This document shows positions 11,786 through 21,600 of a DNA stretch of 64,000 nt, piece after piece. The notes below the pieces were generated by a model. It did not search any database and was not told where the DNA came from. It saw only the letters and a program-made list of their open reading frames with translations. This stretch comes from Cordilura impudica (Eukaryota > Arthropoda > Insecta > Diptera > Scathophagidae). A program made the translations under genes and the position numbers. Every line of letters begins with the position of its first letter. The stretch's first letter is position 1. The stretch spans positions 55,625,908 to 55,689,907 of the forward strand of contig OY821521.1 in assembly GCA_963682025.1 (NCBI GenBank), written 5' to 3'.

Positions 11786-13306
11786 AAAATCAAAACATCA
11801 AAATTGAAGGCTCTTAGCAAGGAATTTCCTGAACTTCGAGTAAATGGAGACGTTCTTTTTTGTAATATCTGCTGCAAGTCAGTTGCAGGAGAGAGATTAT
11901 TTTTAATTAAACAACACATAGAAAGTGCAAGACACATAAAGTTGAAAGAGAATCGTCAAAATGAAGAAAACGTACAATTGTTTATACCGGAATGTGCACA
12001 ACCGAAAGAAAGTGATTTTTATAAAAAGTTGTGTGAAGCTTTTGTAGCAGCTGACATTCCCTTTTTTAAAATGCGAAATGAACACCTGAAAAAATTATTT
12101 GAGGAATTTACAATTTACAAAGTACCCTCGGAAACGTTTCTTCGAACAAAACTTGTAAAAGATCTCTACCAAAATTGCTTAGACAATATACGTAAATGTT
12201 TAAAAAATCAATATATATGGATCTCTATAGATGAAACTACTGATGCGACTGGCAGGAATGTGGCAAATGTTATAGTTGGTGTTTTAAGTTCTGACGAAGA
12301 AATTGCAAACCAAAAATTTTTAATACACACTGCTGTATTGAATAAAACTAATCATTCCACAATTGCTCGACTCTTCGATGACTCTATAAAAATACTGGAC
12401 GTTAATTTTAATAGAAACTTGGTTTTGCTTTTTGTAACGGACGCTGCACCATACATGGTGAAGGCTGGTAAAGCTATCGCAGTATTCTATCCAAAAATAA
12501 CACATGTGACATGTATTGCCCATGGTCTCCACCGTTTATGTGAACGTATAAGAGATTCCTATGAAAATGTAAATAAAGTAATTGCTAACGTTAAAAAGGT
12601 GTTTTTAAAAGCTCCATGTAGAGTTGATATTTTAAAAGACATGTATCCGGATCTTGCATTACCACCAGAGCCGATAATAACTCGCTGGGGAACTTGGCTT
12701 GCAGCGGTTAATTATTACGCCAACAACTATGAACAAATTTTAGATGTTCTTGGTGCTTTAAACAATGAGGAGGCTCAATCAATTAAAATTGCAAAAGAAA
12801 TTTTAGAAAATTCCAATACCAAAACTGAATTGATCTTTATTGCTTCTAATTTTGGATTTATTGAGAAATTTATAAAAAAAATGCAAACAACAGGTCTTAC
12901 ACTTGTTGAGCAGTATGGGATAGTTACAGAAACAATCAAAAATATTGACAAGGTGCCACAATGCTATACCAAAGAAAATGTTAAAAACAAATTCGAACAG
13001 ATTGTAACAAAAAACGATGGTCTAGAAGTAATAAAAACAATTAGCAAACAGTTGACTGGATCTTCAATAAAATCAGTTTTGTCATATGATGTCAAAGAAG
13101 TACTAGCATTTAAATTCGCCCCAATTACCTCAGTTGATGTTGAAAGAACTTTTTCAATGTACAAAAATATGCTTAGATGTAACAGACAACGTTTTTTATT
13201 CGAAAATTTAAGTCAACATTTTGTAGTTTATTGCAACAACAACCTTTATAAAAAATCTGATTTAAAAAAAAAAAAATCCAAAAATTTAAAAGCTGGTAGG
13301 ATGTAA
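11786..13306 (+). CDS. hAT transposase (ZBED/CGGBP1-like zinc finger)
   Basis: The open frame is a single long exon preceded by a good splice acceptor (polypyrimidine tract then TTGTAG at 11780-11785). The upstream exon with the start codon was not identified, and the first in-frame methionine lies some 90 residues in. Order: an N-terminal zinc finger of the CGGBP1/BED sort (LFCNICCKSV, then IKQHIESARH); the catalytic core with ISIDETTDATGR (first Asp), LLFVTDAAPYMVKAG (second Asp) and the hAT-typical IITRWGTWLAAV; and a C-terminal dimerisation block APITSVDVERTFSMY containing the catalytic Glu. About 500 residues, shorter than large hAT transposases but close to this subgroup. The core is uninterrupted, so the protein may be active if a start exon exists. 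Confidence 0.85.
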   Translation, partial: KIKTSKLKALSKEFPELRVNGDVLFCNICCKSVAGERLFLIKQHIESARHIKLKENRQNEENVQLFIPECAQPKESDFYKKLCEAFVAADIPFFKMRNEHLKKLFEEFTIYKVPSETFLRTKLVKDLYQNCLDNIRKCLKNQYIWISIDETTDATGRNVANVIVGVLSSDEEIANQKFLIHTAVLNKTNHSTIARLFDDSIKILDVNFNRNLVLLFVTDAAPYMVKAGKAIAVFYPKITHVTCIAHGLHRLCERIRDSYENVNKVIANVKKVFLKAPCRVDILKDMYPDLALPPEPIITRWGTWLAAVNYYANNYEQILDVLGALNNEEAQSIKIAKEILENSNTKTELIFIASNFGFIEKFIKKMQTTGLTLVEQYGIVTETIKNIDKVPQCYTKENVKNKFEQIVTKNDGLEVIKTISKQLTGSSIKSVLSYDVKEVLAFKFAPITSVDVERTFSMYKNMLRCNRQRFLFENLSQHFVVYCNNNLYKKSDLKKKKSKNLKAGRM

Positions 13307-13344
13307 TTTTTCAAATATTTTCGTTTTCTTTTATTTTTTACAGA

Positions 13345-14133
13345 GTTCAGAAAAAAACACACACTGAATAAAAAACTCGTACATATATGTAAACAAACAT
13401 AACTTAGACCAACACACACATATTTTTATTTTCATATCAATTATGTTTGTTTTTAAATTTTCTTTGGTGCCCAACACAACCACGACTGTGTTCGTTTTAA
13501 TATTTCGTTATTTACACGAACATTTTTCTATCACGTACTTTTTTTTTCAATCACACATAAAGCACACATTTTTGAGTGTTGCTTTATTTGAAGTTGATGT
13601 TCTGGTACGTGTAGTGAAAAAAAACACAGAACATGTAAAATAAACAGGTTCGAGTTCAGTTATATTTTAAGTCGTGTTGTGGCTCGTGTAGTAAGAAAAA
13701 ACACAACATGTACAATAAACAGGTTCGAGTTCAGTTATATTTTAAACACGACTTAAAATATAACTGAACTCGAACCTGTTTACTGTACATGTTCTGTTGT
13801 TTCTTACTACACGAGCCACAACACGACTTAAAATATAACTGAACTCGAACCTGTTTATTTTACATGTTCTGTGTTTTTTTTCACTACACGTACCAGAACA
13901 TCAACTTCAAATAAAGCAACACTCAAAAATGTGTGCTTTATGTGTGATTGAAGCAAAAAGAATGTGATACAAAAATGTTCGTGTAAATAACGAAATATTA
14001 AAACGAACACAGTCATGGTTGTGTTGGGTACCGTAGAAAATTTTGAAACGCACATAATTGATATGAAAATAAAGATATGTGTTGGCTGCTTTTGAACAGA
14101 ACATTGTGTGTTTCGTGTGTGTATTTTCTGAAC
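13345..14133. repeat. Near-palindrome of about 0.8 kb inside the hAT
   Basis: The left arm 13345-13742 and right arm 13746-14133 are close inverted copies, with nearly no spacer. Each begins at GTTCAGAAAA on its own strand. Mirrored segments include CCCAACACAACCA, CATATCAATTATGT, GCACACATTTTTGAGTGTTG and CAGGTTCGAGTTCAGTTATA. The last segment is also duplicated in tandem within each arm, about 80 bases apart. Short mirrored open frames (13443-13643 + and 14055-13855 -) are by-products of the symmetry. It lies between the transposase stop and the 3' terminus of the hAT. Its ends are not marked by an obvious target duplication. Confidence 0.88.
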
Positions 14134-14565
14134 CTTGATTTTTTAATTAAAGAGAAGAAATCATGAAAAAAAGGATTTATTAAAGACATCTTACCAAATT
14201 AAAAAAAAACTTATTTAATTTTTTTTTAACTAAAGGTAGAATTAATTGAAATATAGAAATATTCTCAATTTTTCGTAATACATACCTTTTGAAAACTTAA
14301 GTTCCTATTGTTTTATATTCCTTGTTTTTTTTTTTTGTTTTAGTCGTTATGTTTTATTTTAACAATACGCAAATTTTGTGTATATGTATATTGAATTGAA
14401 TTGTATTGTTTTTTCAATAAAAAATATTTTTTTTGTTTAAGAAAAATATAAAATTTTTTATTTTTAGGGCATATTTTTTAAATTTTAAGGGCATATTTTT
14501 ATGTTTTTACTGCATATTTTATGCGCATAAAACACTTTTTTTAGAGCATATTTGCGGTTTCCCTG

Positions 14566-14573
14566 GTGATCAC
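14566..14573. repeat. hAT target-site duplication, right
   Basis: GTGATCAC, identical to 11053-11060, immediately outside the right hAT terminus CCCTG at 14561-14565. Confidence 0.95.
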
Positions 14574-17020
14574 TGTCTTCTTTAATGTTTACTGTTTTGT
14601 CAATATGTTTCTTAATATGCAAACTTTCAAGTGTTATTCTTTTATTTGTTTTTGTCTCTCTTTCCAAGACTTTGATGTTGTCAAAATCAAAGTTGTGTTT
14701 ATTGTCAAATGCATGTTGAGAGAGAGCTGTTGTTGTTATTCCTTTCTCAACTGTTCGTTTATGTTCTTTCAACCTAATCTCTAATTGTCTTTTCGTTTGT
14801 CCAATATATATTCTGTTACATTGTTGGTGGACATTACCATTGCATTTTATTTGGTATACTACATTGTGTTGTTTGTGTAAGTCTGTTTTCGTTTTTTGGG
14901 TGTTAAAAAGCTTATTCAATGTTTGATTTGGCTTCGAAGCTATTTTAATAGTTTCAGTGTTGATCAGATTTGTTATGTTTTTCCTATTCGTTATTGTTGG
15001 TAAATATGGTATAGTGGCAAAGGTCGTTTTTTGTCCGTTAACTGAGTTAGATGTTACGTTGTTATTTTGTGTGTTATTATTTTGGGTTTCATTTATTACT
15101 GTGGAAATTAATATGTTAATATATTTAATAGGATAATTATTTTTAGTCAAAATTGTTCTTAGTTTCTTTATGTTATCTTTTAGGAAAATGTTATCACTAA
15201 TGTTTATTGCTGTTTTTATAAGATTTTTTGCTGTGTTTTTCTTCTGTATAGGGTCGTGGTTTGAAAAATAATTGATAATTCTACCAGATGAAATTTCTTT
15301 AGTAAACCAGTTTGTTATGAGTTTGTTATTAGTTTTATGTATGGTAATGTCTAAAAAGTTAAGGCTATGGTTTGTTTCCTCTTCTATCGTGAACTTTAAT
15401 TTGTTATGGTAATAGTTAAATTCTTGTAATATTATTTGTTTATCTTTCTGTTTTATAATGGCAAAAAAGTCATCTACATATTTGGTAATATATTTTATTT
15501 CGATGTTTTTGGATTTTAGATTGTCTAGTGTGTAGTCTAATAGGTCATCTAAGACTATTTCCGCTATTATTGGAGAAAGTGGGTTCCCCATAGGCATACC
15601 ATAATTTTGTATGTAAATATTGTTGTCAAACATAAAATAATTATTGTCTCTTAAACAAAAGTCAAGTATTTTGATAAATGTATTTTTTGGGATGCTGGTG
15701 TGAGCTTTTATTGTTTCCCATTTTTTAATAATTATTTTAATGGCTAAATGTATCGGGATATTTGTAAATAGTGATACGACGTCGAGAGATATCATCAAAT
15801 CATTTTGTTCTATGTCTATTTCTTGTATATCTTTCTTAAGTTGTGTTGAGTTTTTAATGTTATATTTGGTGTTAGTTAAATTCTTTAGTATTGTACCTAT
15901 GTATTTTGATAGTTGATAGGCTGGGAGTTCATATGACGCTGCTATTGGTCGCATTGGCATGTCCTGTTTGTGAATTTTCGGTTGTCCATATAATTGTGGT
16001 GCGTTAGCTGCATTGCATCTTAGTTTAAATTTAGTAAATGTTTCTATGTGGTTATTTTTATGTAGTTCAGTAATGATAGAATTGTTTTTATTAGTTAATT
16101 TTTCCGTTGGATCTGTTCGGCTTATTTTGTATGTGGTTTTATCTTCTAGGAGTTTGTTCATCTGCTTCATATAATGTTCTTTGTACATAAGTACTGTTTT
16201 ATTACCTTTATCTGATTTAGTAATTATTATATCGCTTTTGTGTCGTTTTAATAAGTTCAATGTGTCTTGATATGTTTTTAATATAAATCTGTCAATATGA
16301 TTTATGTTGTGGTTTCTAAGATTGTATTGTAGTTGATGTGTTAAAAAGGTTCTTGCTTTTTCTTTATCTTTTTCAGTTTTAGCAAAGGAGAAACAGTATT
16401 CAAAATCAGCAATTAAGTTTATGATGTTTATGTTATGTTTTTGTGTTGGGAGTGCAAATTTTTTCCCCATGGAAAGAATCCATTGACATTCTTCTGGGAT
16501 ATTTATGTTTGTTAGATTAATGAACCATTCTTTATTATATTTAATTCCGATTTTTTGTTTCAGTATAGTCAATAGTTGTTCTATTTTTTTATTGTGTGTA
16601 TTTTCTCGTATACTTTTAACTTTATGTTGTGTTTCGACCTGTATATCCATGAATTCTGCAAAATCCTCTTCTGTTAATATATTTTTTATTTTCGATCTAA
16701 GTAAGTTAATATGTTTTAGTTCTGTGTTAATAGTTCTATTGCTGTCAGAGATTTCTAGTTTTAAGATTTTGTAGTGAAAATTGTTGGTTATATTCGTTAA
16801 TTCTTTTGTTGTTGTGTTGTTTTTGTTGTTAAAGTTGTAACCAAGTTTCTTTGTAATGTTGGTGATGTGTTTCGGGTAAATGCCATAATCTTTACAAGAA
16901 AGCAAAAATTTAATTTCTGCTCGTTTTATTGTAATTATTCTTTCGGTGTTAATGTATTGTTTAAGTAGAGATGTGGTGTGTGTGTTGTATTTGTAGCTTA
17001 TGTGTTGAAAAAATCCACTC

Positions 17021-19201
17021 ATTAACTTACTTAGATCGAAAATAAAAAATATATTAACAGAAGAGGATTTTGCAGAATTCATGGATATACAGGTCGAAAC
17101 ACAACATAAAGTTAAAAGTATACGAGAAAATACACACAATAAAAAAATAGAACAACTATTGACTATACTGAAACAAAAAATCGGAATTAAATATAATAAA
17201 GAATGGTTCATTAATCTAACAAACATAAATATCCCAGAAGAATGTCAATGGATTCTTTCCATGGGGAAAAAATTTGCACTCCCAACACAAAAACATAACA
17301 TAAACATCATAAACTTAATTGCTGATTTTGAATACTGTTTCTCCTTTGCTAAAACTGAAAAAGATAAAGAAAAAGCAAGAACCTTTTTAACACATCAACT
17401 ACAATACAATCTTAGAAACCACAACATAAATCATATTGACAGATTTATATTAAAAACATATCAAGACACATTGAACTTATTAAAACGACACAAAAGCGAT
17501 ATAATAATTACTAAATCAGATAAAGGTAATAAAACAGTACTTATGTACAAAGAACATTATATGAAGCAGATGAACAAACTCCTAGAAGATAAAACCACAT
17601 ACAAAATAAGCCGAACAGATCCAACGGAAAAATTAACTAATAAAAACAATTCTATCATTACTGAACTACATAAAAATAACCACATAGAAACATTTACTAA
17701 ATTTAAACTAAGATGCAATGCAGCTAACGCACCACAATTATATGGACAACCGAAAATTCACAAACAGGACATGCCAATGCGACCAATAGCAGCGTCATAT
17801 GAACTCCCAGCCTATCAACTATCAAAATACATAGGTACAATACTAAAGAATTTAACTAACACCAAATATAACATTAAAAACTCAACACAACTTAAGAAAG
17901 ATATACAAGAAATAGACATAGAACAAAATGATTTGATGATATCTCTCGACGTCGTATCACTATTTACAAATATCCCGATACATTTAGCCATTAAAATAAT
18001 TATTAAAAAATGGGAAACAATAAAAGCTCACACCAGCATCCCAAAAAATACATTTATCAAAATACTTGACTTTTGTTTAAGAGACAATAATTATTTTATG
18101 TTTGACAACAATATTTACATACAAAATTATGGTATGCCTATGGGGAACCCACTTTCTCCAATAATAGCGGAAATAGTCTTAGATGACCTATTAGACTACA
18201 CACTAGACAATCTAAAATCCAAAAACATCGAAATAAAATATATTACCAAATATGTAGATGACTTTTTTGCCATTATAAAACAGAAAGATAAACAAATAAT
18301 ATTACAAGAATTTAACTATTACCATAACAAATTAAAGTTCACGATAGAAGAGGAAACAAACCATAGCCTTAACTTTTTAGACATTACCATACATAAAACT
18401 AATAACAAACTCATAACAAACTGGTTTACTAAAGAAATTTCATCTGGTAGAATTATCAATTATTTTTCAAACCACGACCCTATACAGAAGAAAAACACAG
18501 CAAAAAATCTTATAAAAACAGCAATAAACATTAGTGATAACATTTTCCTAAAAGATAACATAAAGAAACTAAGAACAATTTTGACTAAAAATAATTATCC
18601 TATTAAATATATTAACATATTAATTTCCACAGTAATAAATGAAACCCAAAATAATAACACACAAAATAACAACGTAACATCTAACTCAGTTAACGGACAA
18701 AAAACGACCTTTGCCACTATACCATATTTACCAACAATAACGAATAGGAAAAACATAACAAATCTGATCAACACTGAAACTATTAAAATAGCTTCGAAGC
18801 CAAATCAAACATTGAATAAGCTTTTTAACACCCAAAAAACGAAAACAGACTTACACAAACAACACAATGTAGTATACCAAATAAAATGCAATGGTAATGT
18901 CCACCAACAATGTAACAGAATATATATTGGACAAACGAAAAGACAATTAGAGATTAGGTTGAAAGAACATAAACGAACAGTTGAGAAAGGAATAACAACA
19001 ACAGCTCTTTCTCAACATGCATTTGACAATAAACACAACTTTGATTTTGACAACATCAAAGTCTTGGAAAGAGAGACAAAAACAAATAAAAGAATAACAC
19101 TTGAAAGTTTGCATATTAAGAAACATATTGACAAAACAGTAAACATTAAAGAAGACAGTGATCACATTAGTAACACGTACAATTTAGTACTTAATAAATA
19201 A
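17021..19201 (+). CDS. Penelope-like RT with GIY-YIG endonuclease, 5'-truncated
   Basis: Open without interruption from the junction at 17021 to the stop at 19201. Penelope-like elements insert by reverse transcription primed at a nick made by their GIY-YIG endonuclease (family knowledge). Visible motifs in order: MPMRPIAASYELPAYQ, SLDVVSLFTNIP (RT motif A; FTNIP is typical of Penelope-like RTs), YGMPMGNPLSPIIAEI (motif B), TKYVDDFFAII (catalytic YVDD, motif C), then VVYQIKC followed by RIYIGQTKRQLEIRLKEH (GIY-YIG core). The C-terminus is SNTYNLVLNK. The N-terminus is missing: the minus copy shows about 100 more residues. The first ATG in the frame is at 17081, but that is not a natural start. 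It is nearly identical to the minus copy, so the pair is recent. Confidence 0.9.
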   Translation: MNLLRSKIKNILTEEDFAEFMDIQVETQHKVKSIRENTHNKKIEQLLTILKQKIGIKYNKEWFINLTNINIPEECQWILSMGKKFALPTQKHNINIINLIADFEYCFSFAKTEKDKEKARTFLTHQLQYNLRNHNINHIDRFILKTYQDTLNLLKRHKSDIIITKSDKGNKTVLMYKEHYMKQMNKLLEDKTTYKISRTDPTEKLTNKNNSIITELHKNNHIETFTKFKLRCNAANAPQLYGQPKIHKQDMPMRPIAASYELPAYQLSKYIGTILKNLTNTKYNIKNSTQLKKDIQEIDIEQNDLMISLDVVSLFTNIPIHLAIKIIIKKWETIKAHTSIPKNTFIKILDFCLRDNNYFMFDNNIYIQNYGMPMGNPLSPIIAEIVLDDLLDYTLDNLKSKNIEIKYITKYVDDFFAIIKQKDKQIILQEFNYYHNKLKFTIEEETNHSLNFLDITIHKTNNKLITNWFTKEISSGRIINYFSNHDPIQKKNTAKNLIKTAINISDNIFLKDNIKKLRTILTKNNYPIKYINILISTVINETQNNNTQNNNVTSNSVNGQKTTFATIPYLPTITNRKNITNLINTETIKIASKPNQTLNKLFNTQKTKTDLHKQHNVVYQIKCNGNVHQQCNRIYIGQTKRQLEIRLKEHKRTVEKGITTTALSQHAFDNKHNFDFDNIKVLERETKTNKRITLESLHIKKHIDKTVNIKEDSDHISNTYNLVLNK

Positions 19202-19440
19202 AATTAAAATGTAAAATTTAGATTAAGTGTGTAATAATACTATTAAGGTAACAATTATTTTATAAAAAAAATTCACATAAATTTGTTAAAGTGATAATAA
19301 ATGTATATTCTTAATTATTATTAAATAAAATTAGACGCCTGATGAGGACACCAACCATAGTGTCGAAACGTCGCAGACAGAAAACAAAATTACAGCATAT
19401 TTGTTTTAATTATTCCTGCTTAGGACGACCATAGGAAGCT
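19202..19440 (+). mobile_element. 3' non-coding region of the + Penelope copy
   Basis: The sequence shared with the minus copy ends at about 19248 (ATTAAGG). After that the + copy continues alone through the hammerhead-like motif at 19334-19372 to an unclear end before about 19440. The missing counterpart means the minus copy is 3' truncated, or the + copy carries extra element sequence. I could not place the true end or a target duplication. Confidence 0.5.
19334..19372 (+). ncRNA. Hammerhead-ribozyme-like motif
   Basis: CTGATGAG (19339-19346), a perfect 5-bp stem GACAC/GTGTC (19347-19351 with 19360-19364), an 8-base loop, then GAAAC (19365-19369) and GTC. These are the conserved hammerhead boxes in the right order. 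Flanking GACG (19334-19337) can pair with CGTC (19369-19372). Penelope-like elements are known to carry hammerhead motifs. Oddities: one extra G lies between the CTGATGA box and the stem, and there is no loop between GAAAC and GTC, so stem III cannot form in a single copy. Self-cleavage is therefore doubtful. Confidence 0.5.
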
Positions 19441-19739
19441 TAATATCACAACAAGTAATTACAATCACTGGTCATTAGGAACATATCAAAAAAAAAAACA
19501 AAAAAAACTATTCTCTCTCTTTTTTTTTTTTTATAATTTGCATTGTTTTTTTTTAATAATGTTTGTCTGTTTAAGAGGCAAAAAAACTCCCCCAATAAAA
19601 ACAACTTGATATTAAACAAATTGCATTTTTTATTTGTCAATTAATCTTTTATTTTTTTTTTTATTATAAAAACTATTATTACGAAAAAAAAATTTTTTTT
19701 GAGGGCATTTAATATATTAAATATAATAAAAATCTAATA
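19441..19739. other. AT-rich spacer, nothing recognised
   Basis: Poly-T and poly-A runs between the Penelope cluster and the Tc1-type element. No gene or repeat structure was recognised. Confidence 0.4.
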
Positions 19740-19751
19740 AGGTTTGCGCAC

Positions 19752-19782
<31 letters not shown>

Positions 19783-19960
19783 TACATTTTCACTTGTAAA
19801 GTTTTTCTTTATTAAAATTAGTAAATTTTGCAAAATATAAGTATGTTTTCCTTCCATATATTCTCAATATTTAGTGATTGTTTTACATTAACTGGAAAAG
19901 GAAGGAAAAGAAAGGAAAAGTACGGGAAAAATTATTGGAAACGAAACGTATTTAAAACAA

Positions 19961-20314
19961 CTAGCAGATTCCAGTGCTCGAAATTCGAGTGCAATTTCTA
20001 AGCAACTTTATTTCTCAACTTAGCTAATTCACAAACCAACACTTTTTTGGTTTATTATTATTGTGACTGAAGATAACAAACACATTAACAAAGTAAATAA
20101 ACACACACATAGCATATTTATAATTTTATGTATGTGTTAGTAGCAATTTTAAATTCAATTTACTCAAAATTAAGGAAAAAAATTTAAAAATCTGTAAATT
20201 TGGTGAACAGCTAAAAAGAAATACCTTTCAAATAATATGCCTTTAGTCAAAATCGGGATAAAACGGTAGAATAAAACATCGGTAAAAAGAAATCGCCTAG
20301 CCTATTAATATAGA
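19961..20314 (-). mobile_element. Helitron copy, minus, first of a tandem pair
   Basis: The reverse complement starts TCTATATTAATAGG (5' end at 20314) and ends CTAG (at 19964-19961), with the palindromic CTCGAAATTCGAG segment just before the end. It sits directly against a second copy in the same orientation. Confidence 0.75.
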
Positions 20315-20632
20315 CTTGCAGATTCTAGCCCGCGAAATTCGAGCGCAAATTCTAGGAAATTTTATTTTTTCATTAAATAAAGACCCTAAAAGTATGCTAA
20401 TCAATTATAGCCAATTCACAAATCAACACAAAAAATCAAACTCATTTTTATTAAAAACACATTAACAAATTTAATAAACACACACATAGCATTGTATAAT
20501 TTTATGTATGTGTTAGTTAAAAATCTGCAAATCGGCTAAAAAGAAATACCTTTCAAATAATTTACGTTTGGTCAAAATCGGGGTAAAACGGTAGAACAAA
20601 ACATCAGTCACAAAAAAGGCCTAGCCTATTAA
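20315..20632 (-). mobile_element. Helitron copy, minus, second of a tandem pair
   Basis: Same family and orientation as the preceding copy, with no spacer. Its 3' tetranucleotide is CAAG instead of CTAG (CTTG at 20315-20318 on the + strand), and its 5' end is cut short near GCCTAGCCTATT, lacking the starting TC. Confidence 0.7.
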
Positions 20633-20649
20633 AAGTTTTTCGGCAAATG

Positions 20650-21600
20650 GTATTATTAAAAACAAAAATTACAATATATGTCTTATTACGAAGAGGAGTT
20701 CGGGAAGTGGTTTGAAACGGATTATACTGACCGTAACTAGGCTAGAAAAATCTGAATATTTTAAGGGGGAAAAGCTGCCGAAAATATCTTTTGCTCGAAT
20801 TCTTTCGTAAGAAAAGCGAAAAAGGAGGCAGGACTCAAATCGTATAAACTACAGAAGGTGCCGCATCGAGACTAAAGAACGTGATGAAGACAAACATAAT
20901 TTCATTAAAAAGTATGCATTATGGACGATGAAACAAACGTTTTTGGCGACTTCTCACAGCGTTTTTACGTAGCCGGTACTAGAGGAAATGTCAGTGACAT
21001 ACAAAAAAAAAAAATAATACGAAGTTCTCGAAAAACTTTTTAGTTTGTAGGTGGCTATTTGTAGATGTAGGAAAAGAAGCAGTTCGTATGTGCCAAACAG
21101 GGGTCGAATCGTCGCATTCGTTATCGAAATTTTTCGATCGAAATTATTTTTCTATTTTCCAAAATAAAATACTAAGAGTAATTTTACTCTGTCGCAGCTA
21201 AAGATTTATGATCCGAAGCTAATAGTAAAAGGGAAACGAGGTCTGACGATGGTCCGTCTTCTTTAAATAATCAACCAAAATATGGAATTTCGATTGATTT
21301 TACTCGATATCGAATGCGACGATTTGCCCCCAGGTATATGTAATAATGTTTTTTACATTGAAAATGCTTGAAAACGAGACAGCATACCACCACTTTTGAA
21401 GCAGTATGAGGTATCTACGTTGCTTTGGCCGGATCTGGTATCACGCCATTAATGTAAATCGGCTGTTATTCAACAGCTAAAGAAAAAAATATATAAATTT
21501 CGTACCAAGAGATGCGAATCCAACCGTAACATGATATTGCGTTCCTACAAAGAGTAATGAAGAGCACAAAGCAAATCGACCATAATTCCATACTTTCTAC
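20650..21600 (+). pseudogene. Tc1-like transposase pseudogene
   Basis: Broken + strand pieces. Around 20910-21000 the translation reads VCIMDDETNVFGDFSQ, then FYVAGTRGNVSD, the catalytic core start seen in many insect Tc1-like proteins. Around 21020-21100 comes KKFLVCRWLF. After the MITE, at about 21410-21530, there is STLLWPDLVSRH followed by KFRTKRCESN. Stops and frameshifts are frequent. The N-terminal DNA-binding region is not recognisable. Dead copy belonging to the element at 19740-21822. Confidence 0.65.
21101..21330. mobile_element. MITE with CAG target duplication
   Basis: 230 bp. The left end GGGTCGAATCGTCGCATTCG and the right end, reverse complemented, GGGGCAAATCGTCGCATTCG differ at only a few positions. 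CAG flanks both sides (21098-21100 and 21331-21333). A 3-bp duplication points to a PIF/Harbinger-type mobiliser. It splits the Tc1 transposase relic. A 5'-truncated relative lies at 43010-43197. Confidence 0.75.

Larger units (their letters stand above)
11061..14565 (+). mobile_element. hAT DNA transposon, complete, inside Penelope copy
   Basis: 3505 bp. The left terminus CAGGGAAACCGCAAATATGC and right terminus GCATATTTGCGGTTTCCCTG are perfect 20-base inverted repeats, flanked by the 8-bp duplication GTGATCAC, as expected of hAT elements. Left subterminal DNA (11170-11340) has about nine GCATATTT motifs, often as AGAGCATATTT or AGGGCATATTT. The right subterminal DNA (14465-14550) has about four in the same orientation; these are likely transposase-binding sites (inference). 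It carries a transposase frame (11786-13306) and a long palindrome (13345-14133). Confidence 0.95.
10969..17020 (-). mobile_element. Penelope-like retroelement, minus copy, split by hAT
   Basis: Minus-strand Penelope-like element, made of 17020-14566 plus 11060-10969 once the hAT at 11061-14565 and one target duplicate are removed. It encodes the reverse transcriptase and GIY-YIG endonuclease described for the + copy, and extends about 310 bp further 5' (16711-17020: SGFFQHIS onward), which the + copy lacks. Reading is open from 17020 until the hAT insertion, right after the codons for EDSDH. There is no methionine at its 5' edge, so it is probably 5' truncated. The 3' edge abuts host sequence at 10969. 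The 913-codon open frame at 17226-14485 is a chimera: its first 68 residues are antisense to the + copy and its last residues come from the hAT end. Confidence 0.88.

Noticed and set aside
13443..14055. Twin open frames of 66 codons, one on each strand
   Set aside because: Their similarity is only the palindrome inside the hAT; T-rich composition and no known motif.
16505..16774. Open frame of 89 codons on the + strand
   Set aside because: Antisense to the Penelope coding region and a mirror of the 17226-17023 frame on the other strand.
18947..19165. Minus-strand frame of 72 codons, nearly identical to a + frame at 14566-14784
   Set aside because: Both are antisense shadows of the GIY-YIG region in the two Penelope copies.
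19334..19372. Calling the motif a functional self-cleaving ribozyme
   Set aside because: The extra G before stem II and the missing stem III loop depart from active hammerheads; reported as hammerhead-like only.
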